This document shows positions 25,641 through 34,600 of a stretch of 64,000 bases of DNA, in pieces (position 1 is the stretch's first letter; the number at the start of each line of letters is the position of its first letter). Position numbers and translations under genes: made by a program. The notes beneath the pieces were generated by a model. The model saw nothing but the letters and a program-made list of their open reading frames with translations. It made no database searches and was not told the DNA's origin. Source of the DNA: Hymenobacter rigui (lineage in GTDB: Bacteria; Bacteroidota; Bacteroidia; Cytophagales; Hymenobacteraceae); contig NZ_RWIT01000001.1 of NCBI RefSeq assembly GCF_003944715.1, positions 744,001 to 808,000 on the forward strand, read 5' to 3'.

Positions 25641-27374
25641 CTACAGTGGAGTTTTGATGGGGCTGATGCGCGCCGCCTCATAGCCGGGCTTTAGGCCGGA
25701 AACGGGAACTACACCAATAGCACGGGAGGCAGCAACCCGGTATTTCAGGAAATACAGCACCATGAACGGCATTTCCTGCGCCATAACGCGCTGAAATTTC
25801 CGCAGTAGCAGCCGCTTCTTGCGGGTGTCTTCCGTCGTGGTAATCTGCTCAATCAGATGATCGGTGAGCGGCGACGAAAACTGGGTAGTGTTGCTGGCCC
25901 CGATACCGCGGGAGTGCAGCAACGCCGTAAAATCATATGAAAACGGATTGCCCGAGTAGTTGCGGATGCACATATCGGTTTCTCCTGCCTGCAATTGGCG
26001 GCTCAGAACTGCCTGCTCGGTAGGGCGCAATTCAACTTCGATTCCAATTGCTTCGGCAGCCGCCCGAAACTGCAGGGCGGCCGTTTCAAAGGATGGCTCC
26101 CCGGCCCGGTAGCTGACGCCAAAACGTAATATCTGCGGGGTACCCTGAACTGAAGTGCGCTGCCAACGGCCAGTGGGCTGCCGTTGCCAGCCCGCCTGCC
26201 GGAGCATCGCCACGGTCTGCGCAGGCCGAAAAGCCGGTAAGGCCAGGCTGTCATTGTAATATTCCTTCATGCGTGGGCTGATCAGGCCTGCGCTGGGCGT
26301 GGCCGCACCTTGTTGGGTAGCTTTGATAAGCGCCGGCACATCAAACAGAAACCCCAGCGCCCGGCGCGTTGCTGCGTCACGTAACACCGGTTGCCGCACA
26401 TTAAAGGAGGCCGTGAGAAACTCGTAGGCATCGGCAGTATAAAAAGCCAGCCGTTGCCGGTCGTCGGCTGACTGCTGCAACCGGGTGAATTCGGCGGCGG
26501 GCATCAGGCCGTACACATCTATTTCGCCCCGGCGCAGGGCCAGGGTTGCGGTAGCCGCATCTGGAATAACCTGATAGATGAGGGTGGCCGGATAGGCCTG
26601 TAGCTGGTAGGGCGGAGCCGGATATACATCGGCCCACCAGGATTTCTTGCGGCGAAGGGTAAGGTAACGGCCGCTTTGCCAGGCACTCAGGCGGTACGGG
26701 CCGCATCCCGGCAGGTTTTCCGGATGACGAGCCAGTTGCAGCCGCTGGTACCGCCGGGCCAGTGCCTGCGCAGCAGCCAGTGTAGGCTGCCGGCGCATGT
26801 CGGCCAGAGAAACGGTGCGAAGCTGCCCTTGCGGATCCAGTATATATTCCGGTAATACCGAGAAGTCGCCGGACGAGCGGATGTGTTCCGGTGACTGGCC
26901 CGCGCACACCAGGGTAAACCGGCGGGCATCGGCACTATCAAGCCGAATATCCCGGATAAACCCGAACATAGCCTGGGCCATTTCGGTAGGCAGGCCCGTG
27001 CAGTTCATTATTTTGAGAGTAAGGGCTACATCCCGGGCCAGCACTGGCGTACCATTATCCCAGGTAGCTTCCGGCCGGATACGGTAGGTTACCTGTAGCA
27101 GCGTATCGCCGAGGTGCTTAACCGTGGGGAACGACTCCGCCAGCCACGGCACAAAGTCGTGCGCCTCTTCGCGGCCCATAAGCAGGCTGCAATGCGTGAG
27201 ATTGGCAACCTCATAGGCGCTGGCATTGCTTACTATCAGCGGGTCCAGATTCTCCGGGTCACGAGCCCAGCGGATGCGTACGGTACCTTCTGGCGAGCGG
27301 GTGGTAGGGGCTGTACAGGCATACAGCAACCCCATCCAAACCAGCATGAGTACTCCGGAGAAAAGCTGCTTCAT
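25641..27374 (-). CDS. Oligopeptide-type ABC solute-binding lipoprotein (SBP family 5)
   Basis: A 577-residue lipoprotein (lipobox LLYACTAP near residue 20), therefore probably anchored in the inner or outer membrane. It has the family 5 pattern: 'WARDPENLDPLIVSNASAYE', 'YRIRPEATWDNGTPVLARDV', 'GCGPYRLSAWQSGRYL' and a C-terminal 'KFQRVMAQEMPFMVLYFLK'. Members bind peptides, and some bind nickel or haem. It precedes the two permeases directly, and a 63-residue repeat peptide is encoded 73 bases upstream on the same strand. Confidence 0.92.
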   Translation of the reverse strand: MKQLFSGVLMLVWMGLLYACTAPTTRSPEGTVRIRWARDPENLDPLIVSNASAYEVANLTHCSLLMGREEAHDFVPWLAESFPTVKHLGDTLLQVTYRIRPEATWDNGTPVLARDVALTLKIMNCTGLPTEMAQAMFGFIRDIRLDSADARRFTLVCAGQSPEHIRSSGDFSVLPEYILDPQGQLRTVSLADMRRQPTLAAAQALARRYQRLQLARHPENLPGCGPYRLSAWQSGRYLTLRRKKSWWADVYPAPPYQLQAYPATLIYQVIPDAATATLALRRGEIDVYGLMPAAEFTRLQQSADDRQRLAFYTADAYEFLTASFNVRQPVLRDAATRRALGFLFDVPALIKATQQGAATPSAGLISPRMKEYYNDSLALPAFRPAQTVAMLRQAGWQRQPTGRWQRTSVQGTPQILRFGVSYRAGEPSFETAALQFRAAAEAIGIEVELRPTEQAVLSRQLQAGETDMCIRNYSGNPFSYDFTALLHSRGIGASNTTQFSSPLTDHLIEQITTTEDTRKKRLLLRKFQRVMAQEMPFMVLYFLKYRVAASRAIGVVPVSGLKPGYEAARISPIKTPL

Positions 27375-27447
27375 GAACGGGTAACCGCATAAGACCTACG
27401 TCCGGGCAAGTTACCACGTTTTGCAAATACCAGCAGCTTGGTGCTGC

Positions 27448-27639
27448 CTAGTGGCCGTCGCCCCAGCCACCGGTGCCGTGGTCGTCAACTACGTGGCCGT
27501 CGCCCCAGCCGCCGGTGCCGTGGTCAGTATCCGCCGATGCAGTGGTGCCGGTAGAAGCATCTGTCGCCGCAACGGTAGTAACGTCGGTAGAAGCAAGGCT
27601 GGCGAACTGGAAAAGGGCGATGGTGATGAGCTCTAACAT
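27448..27639 (-). CDS. Small peptide with two C-terminal DHGTGGWGDGH repeats
   Basis: A 63-residue peptide I do not recognise. Residues 1-17 are hydrophobic (MLELITIALFQFASLAS) and could be a leader or weak membrane segment; 18-38 are Thr/Ala/Ser/Asp-rich; then DHGTGGWGDGH occurs at 39-49 and again at 53-63, ending the protein. ATG 27639 is the only ATG in the frame, although the frame is open further upstream to 27867. A possible promoter lies at 27678-27708. It sits 73 bases before the solute-binding protein gene on the same strand. It might be a pheromone or modified-peptide precursor; neither is shown. The repeat in frame with a stop supports a real gene. Confidence 0.6.
   Translation of the reverse strand: MLELITIALFQFASLASTDVTTVAATDASTGTTASADTDHGTGGWGDGHVVDDHGTGGWGDGH
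27464..27540. repeat. Tandem DNA repeat encoding DHGTGGWGDGH
   Basis: Two near-identical copies of about 34 bases (beginning GTGGCCGTCGCCCCAGCC), offset by 42 bases within the peptide gene. They differ at one position in the shared part. Boundaries are approximate, because the first copy begins just left of 27464. Confidence 0.6.
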
Positions 27640-27998
27640 GGCTTGGAAATATTTGTGTGTCAAGTGATTGAATGACACAAATGTGGGGTCCAAACCAGCC
27701 GCCGTAAAGGAAATACAGGCTATAAATGTGACCTGAAACAGGCGCGTATTACCGGGAAATAATCCGGGAGGAACTAGTAAGTAGCGTGAGGAATAAGATA
27801 GAAATGCAGAATAGTTTAAGCCCAGATTAGATGATTTTGTGACATCTGCCTCCGAAAAAAAACACAATTAACCGTTTACAAAAGTCCGATGGATTTTCCC
27901 AATGGATAAAGGCAGGGCATTCGAAAAATGTGACATAGGTAACGGCGTGCGTATATTGTAGTATATTGGCTAAAACAGCCTATAAACAGTATTTTACT
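27640..27998. other. AT-rich divergent control region between peptide and TPR-like genes
   Basis: About 360 bases that must hold control sites for both divergent genes. It is more AT-rich than the flanks and contains three plus-strand ATGTGAC/TTGTGAC words (27726, 27838, 27928), one within the 12-mer TTTGTGACATCT. No exact TAnnTTTG is seen for the plus-strand gene; TATATTGG at 27962 is the nearest. Confidence 0.5.
27678..27708 (-). promoter_or_regulatory. Possible promoter for the repeat-peptide gene
   Basis: On the minus strand, TTTA, 19 bases, then CACATTTG; each element differs from consensus at one position, at correct spacing. It would place the transcript start about 30 bases before the peptide ATG. 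Confidence 0.3.
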
Positions 27999-29534
27999 AT
28001 GGATGAATTGACAACACTAGTAAGAATTGTGACAGACAGGCGACAAGCTGTTTTACCTTTTCTTGATTTCTCAGACCGAAATTCTTCGCAAAAAGATCTG
28101 CGGCTCGTCAGGTTGCTGGAAGGGCCGGTGATTACCCAGACGCAGTTAGTCAAGAGTCTCTACGGAAAAACAGATACCAAAACCCAGGCTACGTACCGCA
28201 AACTCAAGTCGAGAGTACAGCAGAAGCTGCTGAACCACTTGTATTTTCTGGACCAGACTGATCCGCGCCACATTGCGTCCAGGCGCTATGAGCAGCAGTG
28301 TTTGGGGCTGCTGCACCAAGCCAAAATACTGGCCGGTGAAGGAGAGTACAATATGGCGGAAAAGCTCTTCCGAAGATTTATCCGAATAGCAGAAGCTGCT
28401 GAATTCACGGCTTATACAATGCTTGGTGCCCGTATATTACGGAATCTGTACGCGGAAATGCGGCAGCCGGCAAAGTATAAGCATATCGTTAAACAGCTAA
28501 GCAAATACCAAGCAAAGCTGGCCCTAGAGGAAGAGGCCGAGACGTTGTACACCGACATCAAGATGGCCCTCAACCACAAGGTGAAATCACGCAAGTTTCT
28601 GGTGAACCAGATGCCGGCGTTTGAGGCCCGACTGGAACAGCTGCACAAGCAGGTGAAAAGCTACAATACGTTCCACTTCCTGTACTTCATCAGAATGTCG
28701 AAAGAGGAATTGGTGGGTAATTATCAGGAGATTATCAACATTACCTCCGCCACGGAGAAAGCGCGAAAACAGGGTAAAATCAACGAAAAACGCTTCGACA
28801 AGCGTTTCAACAACTATATGAGCGTGTATGCGCACCTGCGCTGCCGTAAATCGGAAAAGGGCTTAGCGCTGGCCGAGGAGTACTTCAAAGATTTTCATTA
28901 TTCGTCCGGCAACTGGTTCTATTTCCTGGAAACCTACCTGCTGCTGGCCGTGCATGCCCGGCAGTATGGTCAGGCGTTTGAGCTGCTGCAACAGGCCCGC
29001 AAAAACCCTTACTACCGCAAACAGCGGGTGGCGGCCCAGCAGCGCTGGGAGCTGTACGAGGCGTACGTGCAGTTTGTCCGGCCCGAGCAGTCACCCCTGA
29101 AAATGCGCCATTTCACGCAGTTTGTGCAAACGGTGCCCGACTACGGCCGCGACAAGCAGGGATACAACGTGGCCATCCTGATTCTACAGTTCCTGTACTT
29201 CCTGCAGCGCCGGGATATTGAGGGGCTGTTGGCCCGTTTGGAAGGCCTGCGCAAATACGAGCAGCGCCACCTGCGTGACCCGGCAACGCTCCGCAGTCAG
29301 CTGTTTTTTAGAATGCTGCTGACGACGGTGAAGGAAAACTTTGTGCTGGCCGCGTGTGAGAAGAAAAGCGCCCCACTGCTGGAACGCTTACGTGCTGCGC
29401 CGCAGCCCGGCGAAGCCTACGGCGAAATCGAAATCATTCCCTACGAAGACCTGTGGGAACTGACGCTGGGTATCCTGCGGCAGCAGCAGCTGGAGCAGTC
29501 GGCAGCTGAGCAGGCTGAGCGCAACCGTACCTAA
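27999..29534 (+). CDS. Cytosolic helical-repeat (TPR-like) protein, possible N-terminal winged helix
   Basis: A 511-residue soluble protein with no signal peptide; I cannot name it. Residues 32-86 contain 'ITQTQLVKSLYG' and 'YRKLKSRVQQKLLNHLYFL', a spacing that resembles a winged-helix DNA-binding domain. The rest is almost all amphipathic helices in TPR-like pairs ('GEYNMAEKLFRRFIRIAEAA', 'SGNWFYFLETYLLLAVHARQ', 'YGQAFELLQQARKNPYYRK'). ATG 27999 is preferred over an in-frame TTG at 27966. It is divergent from the peptide/opp-like operon, consistent with a regulator or intracellular receptor. The 5' part is lower in GC than the 3' part. Confidence 0.78.
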   Translation: MDELTTLVRIVTDRRQAVLPFLDFSDRNSSQKDLRLVRLLEGPVITQTQLVKSLYGKTDTKTQATYRKLKSRVQQKLLNHLYFLDQTDPRHIASRRYEQQCLGLLHQAKILAGEGEYNMAEKLFRRFIRIAEAAEFTAYTMLGARILRNLYAEMRQPAKYKHIVKQLSKYQAKLALEEEAETLYTDIKMALNHKVKSRKFLVNQMPAFEARLEQLHKQVKSYNTFHFLYFIRMSKEELVGNYQEIINITSATEKARKQGKINEKRFDKRFNNYMSVYAHLRCRKSEKGLALAEEYFKDFHYSSGNWFYFLETYLLLAVHARQYGQAFELLQQARKNPYYRKQRVAAQQRWELYEAYVQFVRPEQSPLKMRHFTQFVQTVPDYGRDKQGYNVAILILQFLYFLQRRDIEGLLARLEGLRKYEQRHLRDPATLRSQLFFRMLLTTVKENFVLAACEKKSAPLLERLRAAPQPGEAYGEIEIIPYEDLWELTLGILRQQQLEQSAAEQAERNRT

Positions 29535-29538
29535 ATGC

Positions 29539-29585
29539 CGCCGCCCCGGCCGCAACCCGTTATGCAGGTGCTGGCCGGGGCGGCG
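29539..29585. terminator. GC-rich hairpin between convergent genes
   Basis: CGCCGCCCCGGCC (29539-29551) is perfectly complementary to 29573-29585. It lies between the TPR-like gene and the convergent secreted-protein gene and may terminate both; no long T run follows. Confidence 0.55.
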
Positions 29586-29606
29586 TGCTTGTGCTTGCGT
29601 GACTGA

Positions 29607-30122
29607 CTAACGCCGGGCGGCGGCTTTGGCGGGTGTTGAGCGCGGAGCCGTGGGCCGTGCGGTCGGTCGGCTGGGTTGGCTTTTGCTCACTATGGCTGGA
29701 ACAGCTGGCTGGGGCGGGGCTACGGAAGCGGCCGGTTGAGCGGCCGGTTGAGGGGCCGCAACAGCGGCTACGGAAGCAGGCAGCATGCCGGGAGCGGCCG
29801 CCAGAAAGCGCTGATATTGAGTTGCCGTCAGGACCTGCTCCAGTTGCCGGGTGTATTCCTGGCCGATATCCGCTAATTTTTTTCCGAGCATATCGGCATC
29901 ATTGGCGTACAGCTGCCGCGCTTCGGCTTCCTGCGTGAGCCGTATCTGCGTGAAACGGCGCACCGGCAGCTGGCGAGCATCATCCAACGAAATAAGGGCC
30001 GCCAGCTGACGGGTAGCCGCCGTAGCCTCACTTTTAAAGGCAGGAGAGGCCTCCTGGGCATGTAGCTGCGTGAATGAAAAAAGGCAAAAAGCGGCCAGCA
30101 GCCAAGAGTAGAGGTTGTTCAT
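29607..30122 (-). CDS. Secreted Ala/Pro-rich hypothetical protein
   Basis: A 171-residue protein with a signal peptide (MNNLYSWLLAAFCLFSFTQL, then HAQ). The middle (about 30-110) is helical and charged ('KSEATAATRQLAALISLDD', 'RRFTQIRLTQEAEARQLYAN') and resembles small Bacteroidota periplasmic proteins related to the Spy/CpxP style. The C-terminal 60 residues are low-complexity Pro/Ala/Gln/Thr ending basic (TPAKAAARR). Function is unknown. ATG 30122 starts the signal peptide. Confidence 0.72.
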   Translation of the reverse strand: MNNLYSWLLAAFCLFSFTQLHAQEASPAFKSEATAATRQLAALISLDDARQLPVRRFTQIRLTQEAEARQLYANDADMLGKKLADIGQEYTRQLEQVLTATQYQRFLAAAPGMLPASVAAVAAPQPAAQPAASVAPPQPAVPAIVSKSQPSRPTARPTAPRSTPAKAAARR

Positions 30123-30289
30123 AGGGAAAGGCAAACGGGTGTTCTGGATGAAAGTAAAAACAGGCTGCCTGCTGCGCCAGGCAATAAGCAGCCGCTAAAA
30201 TATAACCCGGCTGTGTACAGTGCATGGTGCATAAGCTGAACGGGGCCAACAACTCGCTCGGCGGCAGCCTAAGCGCTGCGGTTGTGACA

Positions 30290-30907
30290 TCAGGGAATAA
30301 CCTGAACTATGCGGCTGACACAGTGGCTGGATGGGCAGGCATCGGGACCGTTGCCGCGGAGACTCATGCGCACGGCGTACCGGCCGGGCCGGCGGAAAGC
30401 ATGCTGTACCAGTCGGCCATTTGTCACGTAGCCGTCCCGAAAATCCCAGAGCACTACCACATTCTGGCACAGCGGCAGCTGCGAGTCCAGCGCATCGAAG
30501 GTCACGGGCTGGCCCACGCGTACGGTGTCAACGGCCCGGAAATTCAGCACGATTTCCTTGGTGAAATCAACCGGGATGAGCTTTTCGGCGGTGCGCACTT
30601 CGCCGGTAGCCTCTTCTATCACATCCAGCTGAATGGTGTAGCTGGCGCGCCGCTGGTAGCAGTGCTGCACAGTGGGGCCGGTGAGCTGGGTACCGTCGCC
30701 CATGGTCCAGCGGAAGGTGAGGGGGCCGGCGTCGGGGTCAATGGCCCGGCGAGCATCCAATTCCACGCACATTTCCAGTACGCGCGGAGCTGGGCAGTCT
30801 ACGCTCAGGGTATCGCCAGCCTGCTGAGCCGCCGCGGGGCCGGCCGCCAACAGGCCCACCAGCACCATAAGACCATAGAGAAAACGTACCAGGCCGCGAA
30901 GCGTCAT
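30290..30907 (-). CDS. Secreted protein with PKD-like domains
   Basis: A 205-residue protein with a signal peptide (cleavage near GPAAAQQAG). Two immunoglobulin-like PKD segments are visible: 'DPDAGPLTFRWTMGDGTQLT' with 'QHCYQRRASYTIQLDV', and 'VVVLWDFRDGYVTNGRLVQH' with 'AFRRPGRYAVRMSLRGNG'. PKD domains act as extracellular protein-protein or protein-carbohydrate modules. No sorting domain is present. ATG 30907 is preferred over a TTG two codons earlier. It follows the LytTR regulator gene on the same strand. Confidence 0.82.
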   Translation of the reverse strand: MTLRGLVRFLYGLMVLVGLLAAGPAAAQQAGDTLSVDCPAPRVLEMCVELDARRAIDPDAGPLTFRWTMGDGTQLTGPTVQHCYQRRASYTIQLDVIEEATGEVRTAEKLIPVDFTKEIVLNFRAVDTVRVGQPVTFDALDSQLPLCQNVVVLWDFRDGYVTNGRLVQHAFRRPGRYAVRMSLRGNGPDACPSSHCVSRIVQVIP

Positions 30908-30927
30908 GGGCAATGAAGGGCAGAGCG

Positions 30928-31656
30928 TTAGAACCTGTTCAGCCGCTGAAAAACCTCGCGCATGTAGGTCTGGCCAATGGGAATGTGCTTATTGTCGATG
31001 ATAACAGTGTTATCCTCAATGGTTTGCACACGCTTCAGGTTGACTATAAATGAGCGGTGTACCCGCACGAATTGGGTGGCCGGAAATTTCTCTTCCACGG
31101 CCCGCATGGTGCTGTACACAATGAGCTTGCTCTGGCCCGTTACGATGTGCACGTAGTCGCCAAGGGCCTCCACGTAGCGTACGTCATCAAATAGCACTTT
31201 CACCAGCCGGCTATCCACCTTCACGAAAGTAAACTCCGTATTCTGGGGTGCTTCAATGGCGTCGGCGGCAGGATTATTACGGGCCTCTACCGCTTCCAAT
31301 GCTTTCTGGGCGGCTTTCAGGAACCGCGCGTAGCTGATGGGCTTCACAATGTAATCGAGCACATCGTGCTCAAATGCTTCCACCGCGTATCCTTTGTTAC
31401 TGGTGATGAGGACCACCAGTGGCGGATGCTGCAAAGTGCGCAGCAAATCTAGCCCCGACATCAGGGGCATTTCCACATCGAGAAACAGCAGGTCAACGGG
31501 CTGCTGACGCAGCACTTCGGCGGCGGCAATGGCACTTTCGCAACTGGCTACATGCTGCAAAAACGGAGTATTGCTGATGCAGTTTTCCACAATCTGAATA
31601 GCCAGCGGATCATCATCAACAACCAGGCAACGCAGTGGTACAGTAGATTCAGCCAT
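30928..31656 (-). CDS. LytTR family response regulator
   Basis: A 242-residue response regulator: receiver domain (about residues 8-122, 'LRCLVVDDDPLAIQIVENC', phosphoacceptor in 'LLFLDVEMPLMSGLDLLRT') and LytTR DNA-binding domain (about 140-238, 'VKVLFDDVRYVEALGDYVHI' and 'VHRSFIVNLKRVQTIEDN'). It would bind tandem imperfect repeats in target promoters. It lies 36 bases downstream of the hybrid histidine kinase on the same strand and is its likely partner or downstream regulator. Confidence 0.94.
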   Translation of the reverse strand: MAESTVPLRCLVVDDDPLAIQIVENCISNTPFLQHVASCESAIAAAEVLRQQPVDLLFLDVEMPLMSGLDLLRTLQHPPLVVLITSNKGYAVEAFEHDVLDYIVKPISYARFLKAAQKALEAVEARNNPAADAIEAPQNTEFTFVKVDSRLVKVLFDDVRYVEALGDYVHIVTGQSKLIVYSTMRAVEEKFPATQFVRVHRSFIVNLKRVQTIEDNTVIIDNKHIPIGQTYMREVFQRLNRF

Positions 31657-31692
31657 AGCGCCAAAGGTACAAGCTGACTGGAAAAAAGCCTA

Positions 31693-34600
31693 TTATTTAT
31701 GTTCAGCTGCCGATAAACGCTGTTCCAGCATAGGATAGATGATAAGTAGCTGTCGATGAATATGCTCAGATGCCTCGGTCAGGCTGTCAGCGGTGGCAGT
31801 AGCTCTGGCTTGTTGCTCTATGTACTCCAACTGCTCAGTCAGAACATTCAGGCCAAAGTACGCTACCTGGCCTTTGAGCCGATGAGCCGTCTGACTCAAC
31901 TCGGAGCCGGCAAGCTGCTGTAGCTGCTCAACCAGCGGGGGGGCCTGCGCCAGGAAAGTGCGCACGATCTGCTGAACAAAGGCCTCATTGCCGCCGGCAA
32001 GTTCTTCCAACAGGCTCCAATCGGGCTGCAGAAGTGGATCAGTCTGGACGTGGAGTGAGGGAGAAAAGGAGGTTGACTCCGGAGCCATAGTCGGGTTGAG
32101 CAAGGTGGCACCGGTTGGGCGTGGTGTCTCTGGCGGTAGCGTGCGGCCGGTGAAATAAGCCAGGCGGGCGTACAGCACAGCCGGGTCGAAGGGCTTAGCG
32201 AGGGTATCGTTCATGCCGGCTTCCATGGCCAGAGCCCGGTCTTCGGGCAGGGCGGAGGCAGTGAGGCCGATGAGAGGCAGCGCCATAGCATCCGGAAACA
32301 GACTACGCAGCTGGCGGGCCGCTTCGTAGCCATCCATTTCGGGCATCTGCACGTCCAGCAGCACCGCATCGAACAACTGCTGGCGGGCAGCTTCCACGGC
32401 CAGACGACCATTGGCGGCAATAGTTACCTCCACGTTCCATGCTTCCAAGGTTTTGCGGGCCACCAACTGGTTCAGGTCGTTGTCTTCGGCTACCAGCACC
32501 CGTAGGGCCGGCTCGAAAGGGGCCAGCGGTCCGGTAGCTTCGGCGCGTACAGCAACGGCATCGACAGGGTGGCTGGGAATTTCAAACCAGAAGGTAGAGC
32601 CCACGCCTTCCCGGCTTTCTACCCACAGTCGGCCGCCGTGCAGCTGCACCAGGTTGCGGGCAATGCTCAGGCCGAGGCCGGTGCCGCCAAATTGCCGGGT
32701 AGTGCTGGTATTGGCCTGCGAGAAATCCTCAAAAATGGTGTCCAGCTTCTCTGCTGGGATGCCAATACCAGTGTCCTGTATCCCAAAGCGGAGCATTTCG
32801 GGCATTTCACTGGTGCTAGGCTGTAGCATCAGCCGGATGGTAACGCCCCCGGTGGTGGTGAATTTCACGGCGTTGCCCACTAGGTTCACCAGCACCTGAT
32901 TAAGGCGCACGGCGTCGCCGAGGATGGCGGCGGGCACGTTGGGGGCTACCTCGGTGCGCAGGTGCAGGCCCTTGGCTTCGGTGGCAAACTGGAACATGCG
33001 CGCCACCCGCTCCACCAGCTCCGGCAGCCGGAACGGGGCCTGCTCCAGGGTGAGCTTGCCGGCCTCGATTTTGGAGGAATCCAGAATATCGTTGATAATC
33101 ACCAGCAGGTTCTGCGACGACGACTGGATGGCCTGCAGGTACTCGCCCTGCTCGGGGCTGACGGGGGTGTTGCGCAGCAAATGGGTGAGGCCAATCACCG
33201 CATTCATGGGCGTGCGGATTTCGTGGCTCATGTTGGCCAGAAACTGCGCCTTGGCCCGGCGCGACGCCTCGGCCGCGTCGCGGGCCACTACCAGGTCGGC
33301 GTTGATCTGCTCGATTTCGGCCTTCTGGTGGCGCAGCTCGGCAGTTCGCTCGCGCACGGTGGTTTCCAACTGCAGCTTCTGGCGGCGCAGGGTGGCGGTG
33401 CGGGCCTGGGCAAAGGCGTAGGCCAACCCCGCCGCCCCCAGCAGCACCAGCGCCGCAAACCACCACGTGCGCCAGAACGGAGTAGCAATGCTGAAACGGG
33501 TAGCAACCGGTGCTGACCACTGGCCTTCCGCGCCGCGGCGCGCCCGCACTTCCAGCACGTATCGGCCCGCATCCAGTCGCGGAAAATCGGCCTCGCCGGT
33601 GGCGGTAGGGCGACTCCAGGTATTCAGAAAGCCCCGCAGCCGGTATTGGTACTGCCAGGTGCCAGCGGGAGCCAGGCTGGCCACCCGGAAAAACCACGTG
33701 ACGTGGTGGGGCTGGGCCGAAAGCTCCGGCAGCGGCCCCGCGGGCTGCCGCACGCCATCCACCTCCGCCCCCGTCAGCGTTACCGGCGTGGCGATGCGAC
33801 GCGGCACCGCTAGCCGTACCTGTACCAGCCCCGTGCGGGATGCCAGCAGCACCGCCGAATCGGATGGAGGGAGCAGGGCCGCGGCGTTGGGCAGCAGGTC
33901 GCGGATAATCGGGTTGTTGGGGGTGGAAATAGGGGTGAACTGCGTGCCTTGGCCCAGAGAGAGGCCGTTGCGGTGCTGTACTACTAAGCCGGTGGGCGTG
34001 GGCTGCAAACCGTAGCAGTAGTTGCTGGCCAGCCCGCTGTTGTGAGTGGTGAACTGCCGGAACCGGCCCTGCTCGTAACAAAACAGCCCGTCGCCCTCGG
34101 TGCCAATCCAGACGCGGCCGGCGGCGTCCTGGGCCAGCGCGGTGGCATCCACGCCGCCCGGCACCAAGCGGTGCACCCGGAAGCGGCCGTTTTCCAGCAC
34201 TGCCAGGCCAGTACCGTCAGTGGCAAACCACACCCGGCCCTGCCGGTCGGGCAGAATGGCGTACACATCGTTCTGCAGCAGGCCGTTGGCGGTGGTGTAG
34301 TGGCGCACCTGCCGGCCTGTCACGTGAAAAGCGCCTTCACCAATGGTGCCTACCCAAAAACTCCTATTGCCGGGAGAGAGAGTATCATTTGATTTATCTA
34401 AAACCAGAGCAGTGACATGAAGATCAGTGGGCAAGTCAGCCAGATTCGGAGCGTCGATGTCCGTGGTCACCGATACAAAAGGATGTACACCCTTTCCGTC
34501 AGTTCCTGCCAAGCTCCAAGCACTAACCGGAAGCAATGCCGTTACGGAACCACTTTGTCGTTCAGGCTGAAAGCGTAACGTTAGTCCGTCAGGAGTGGGT

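Noticed and set aside
27640..27867. Upstream extension of the repeat-peptide frame to 139 codons
   Set aside because: The extension has no ATG and covers the AT-rich control region with the likely promoter.
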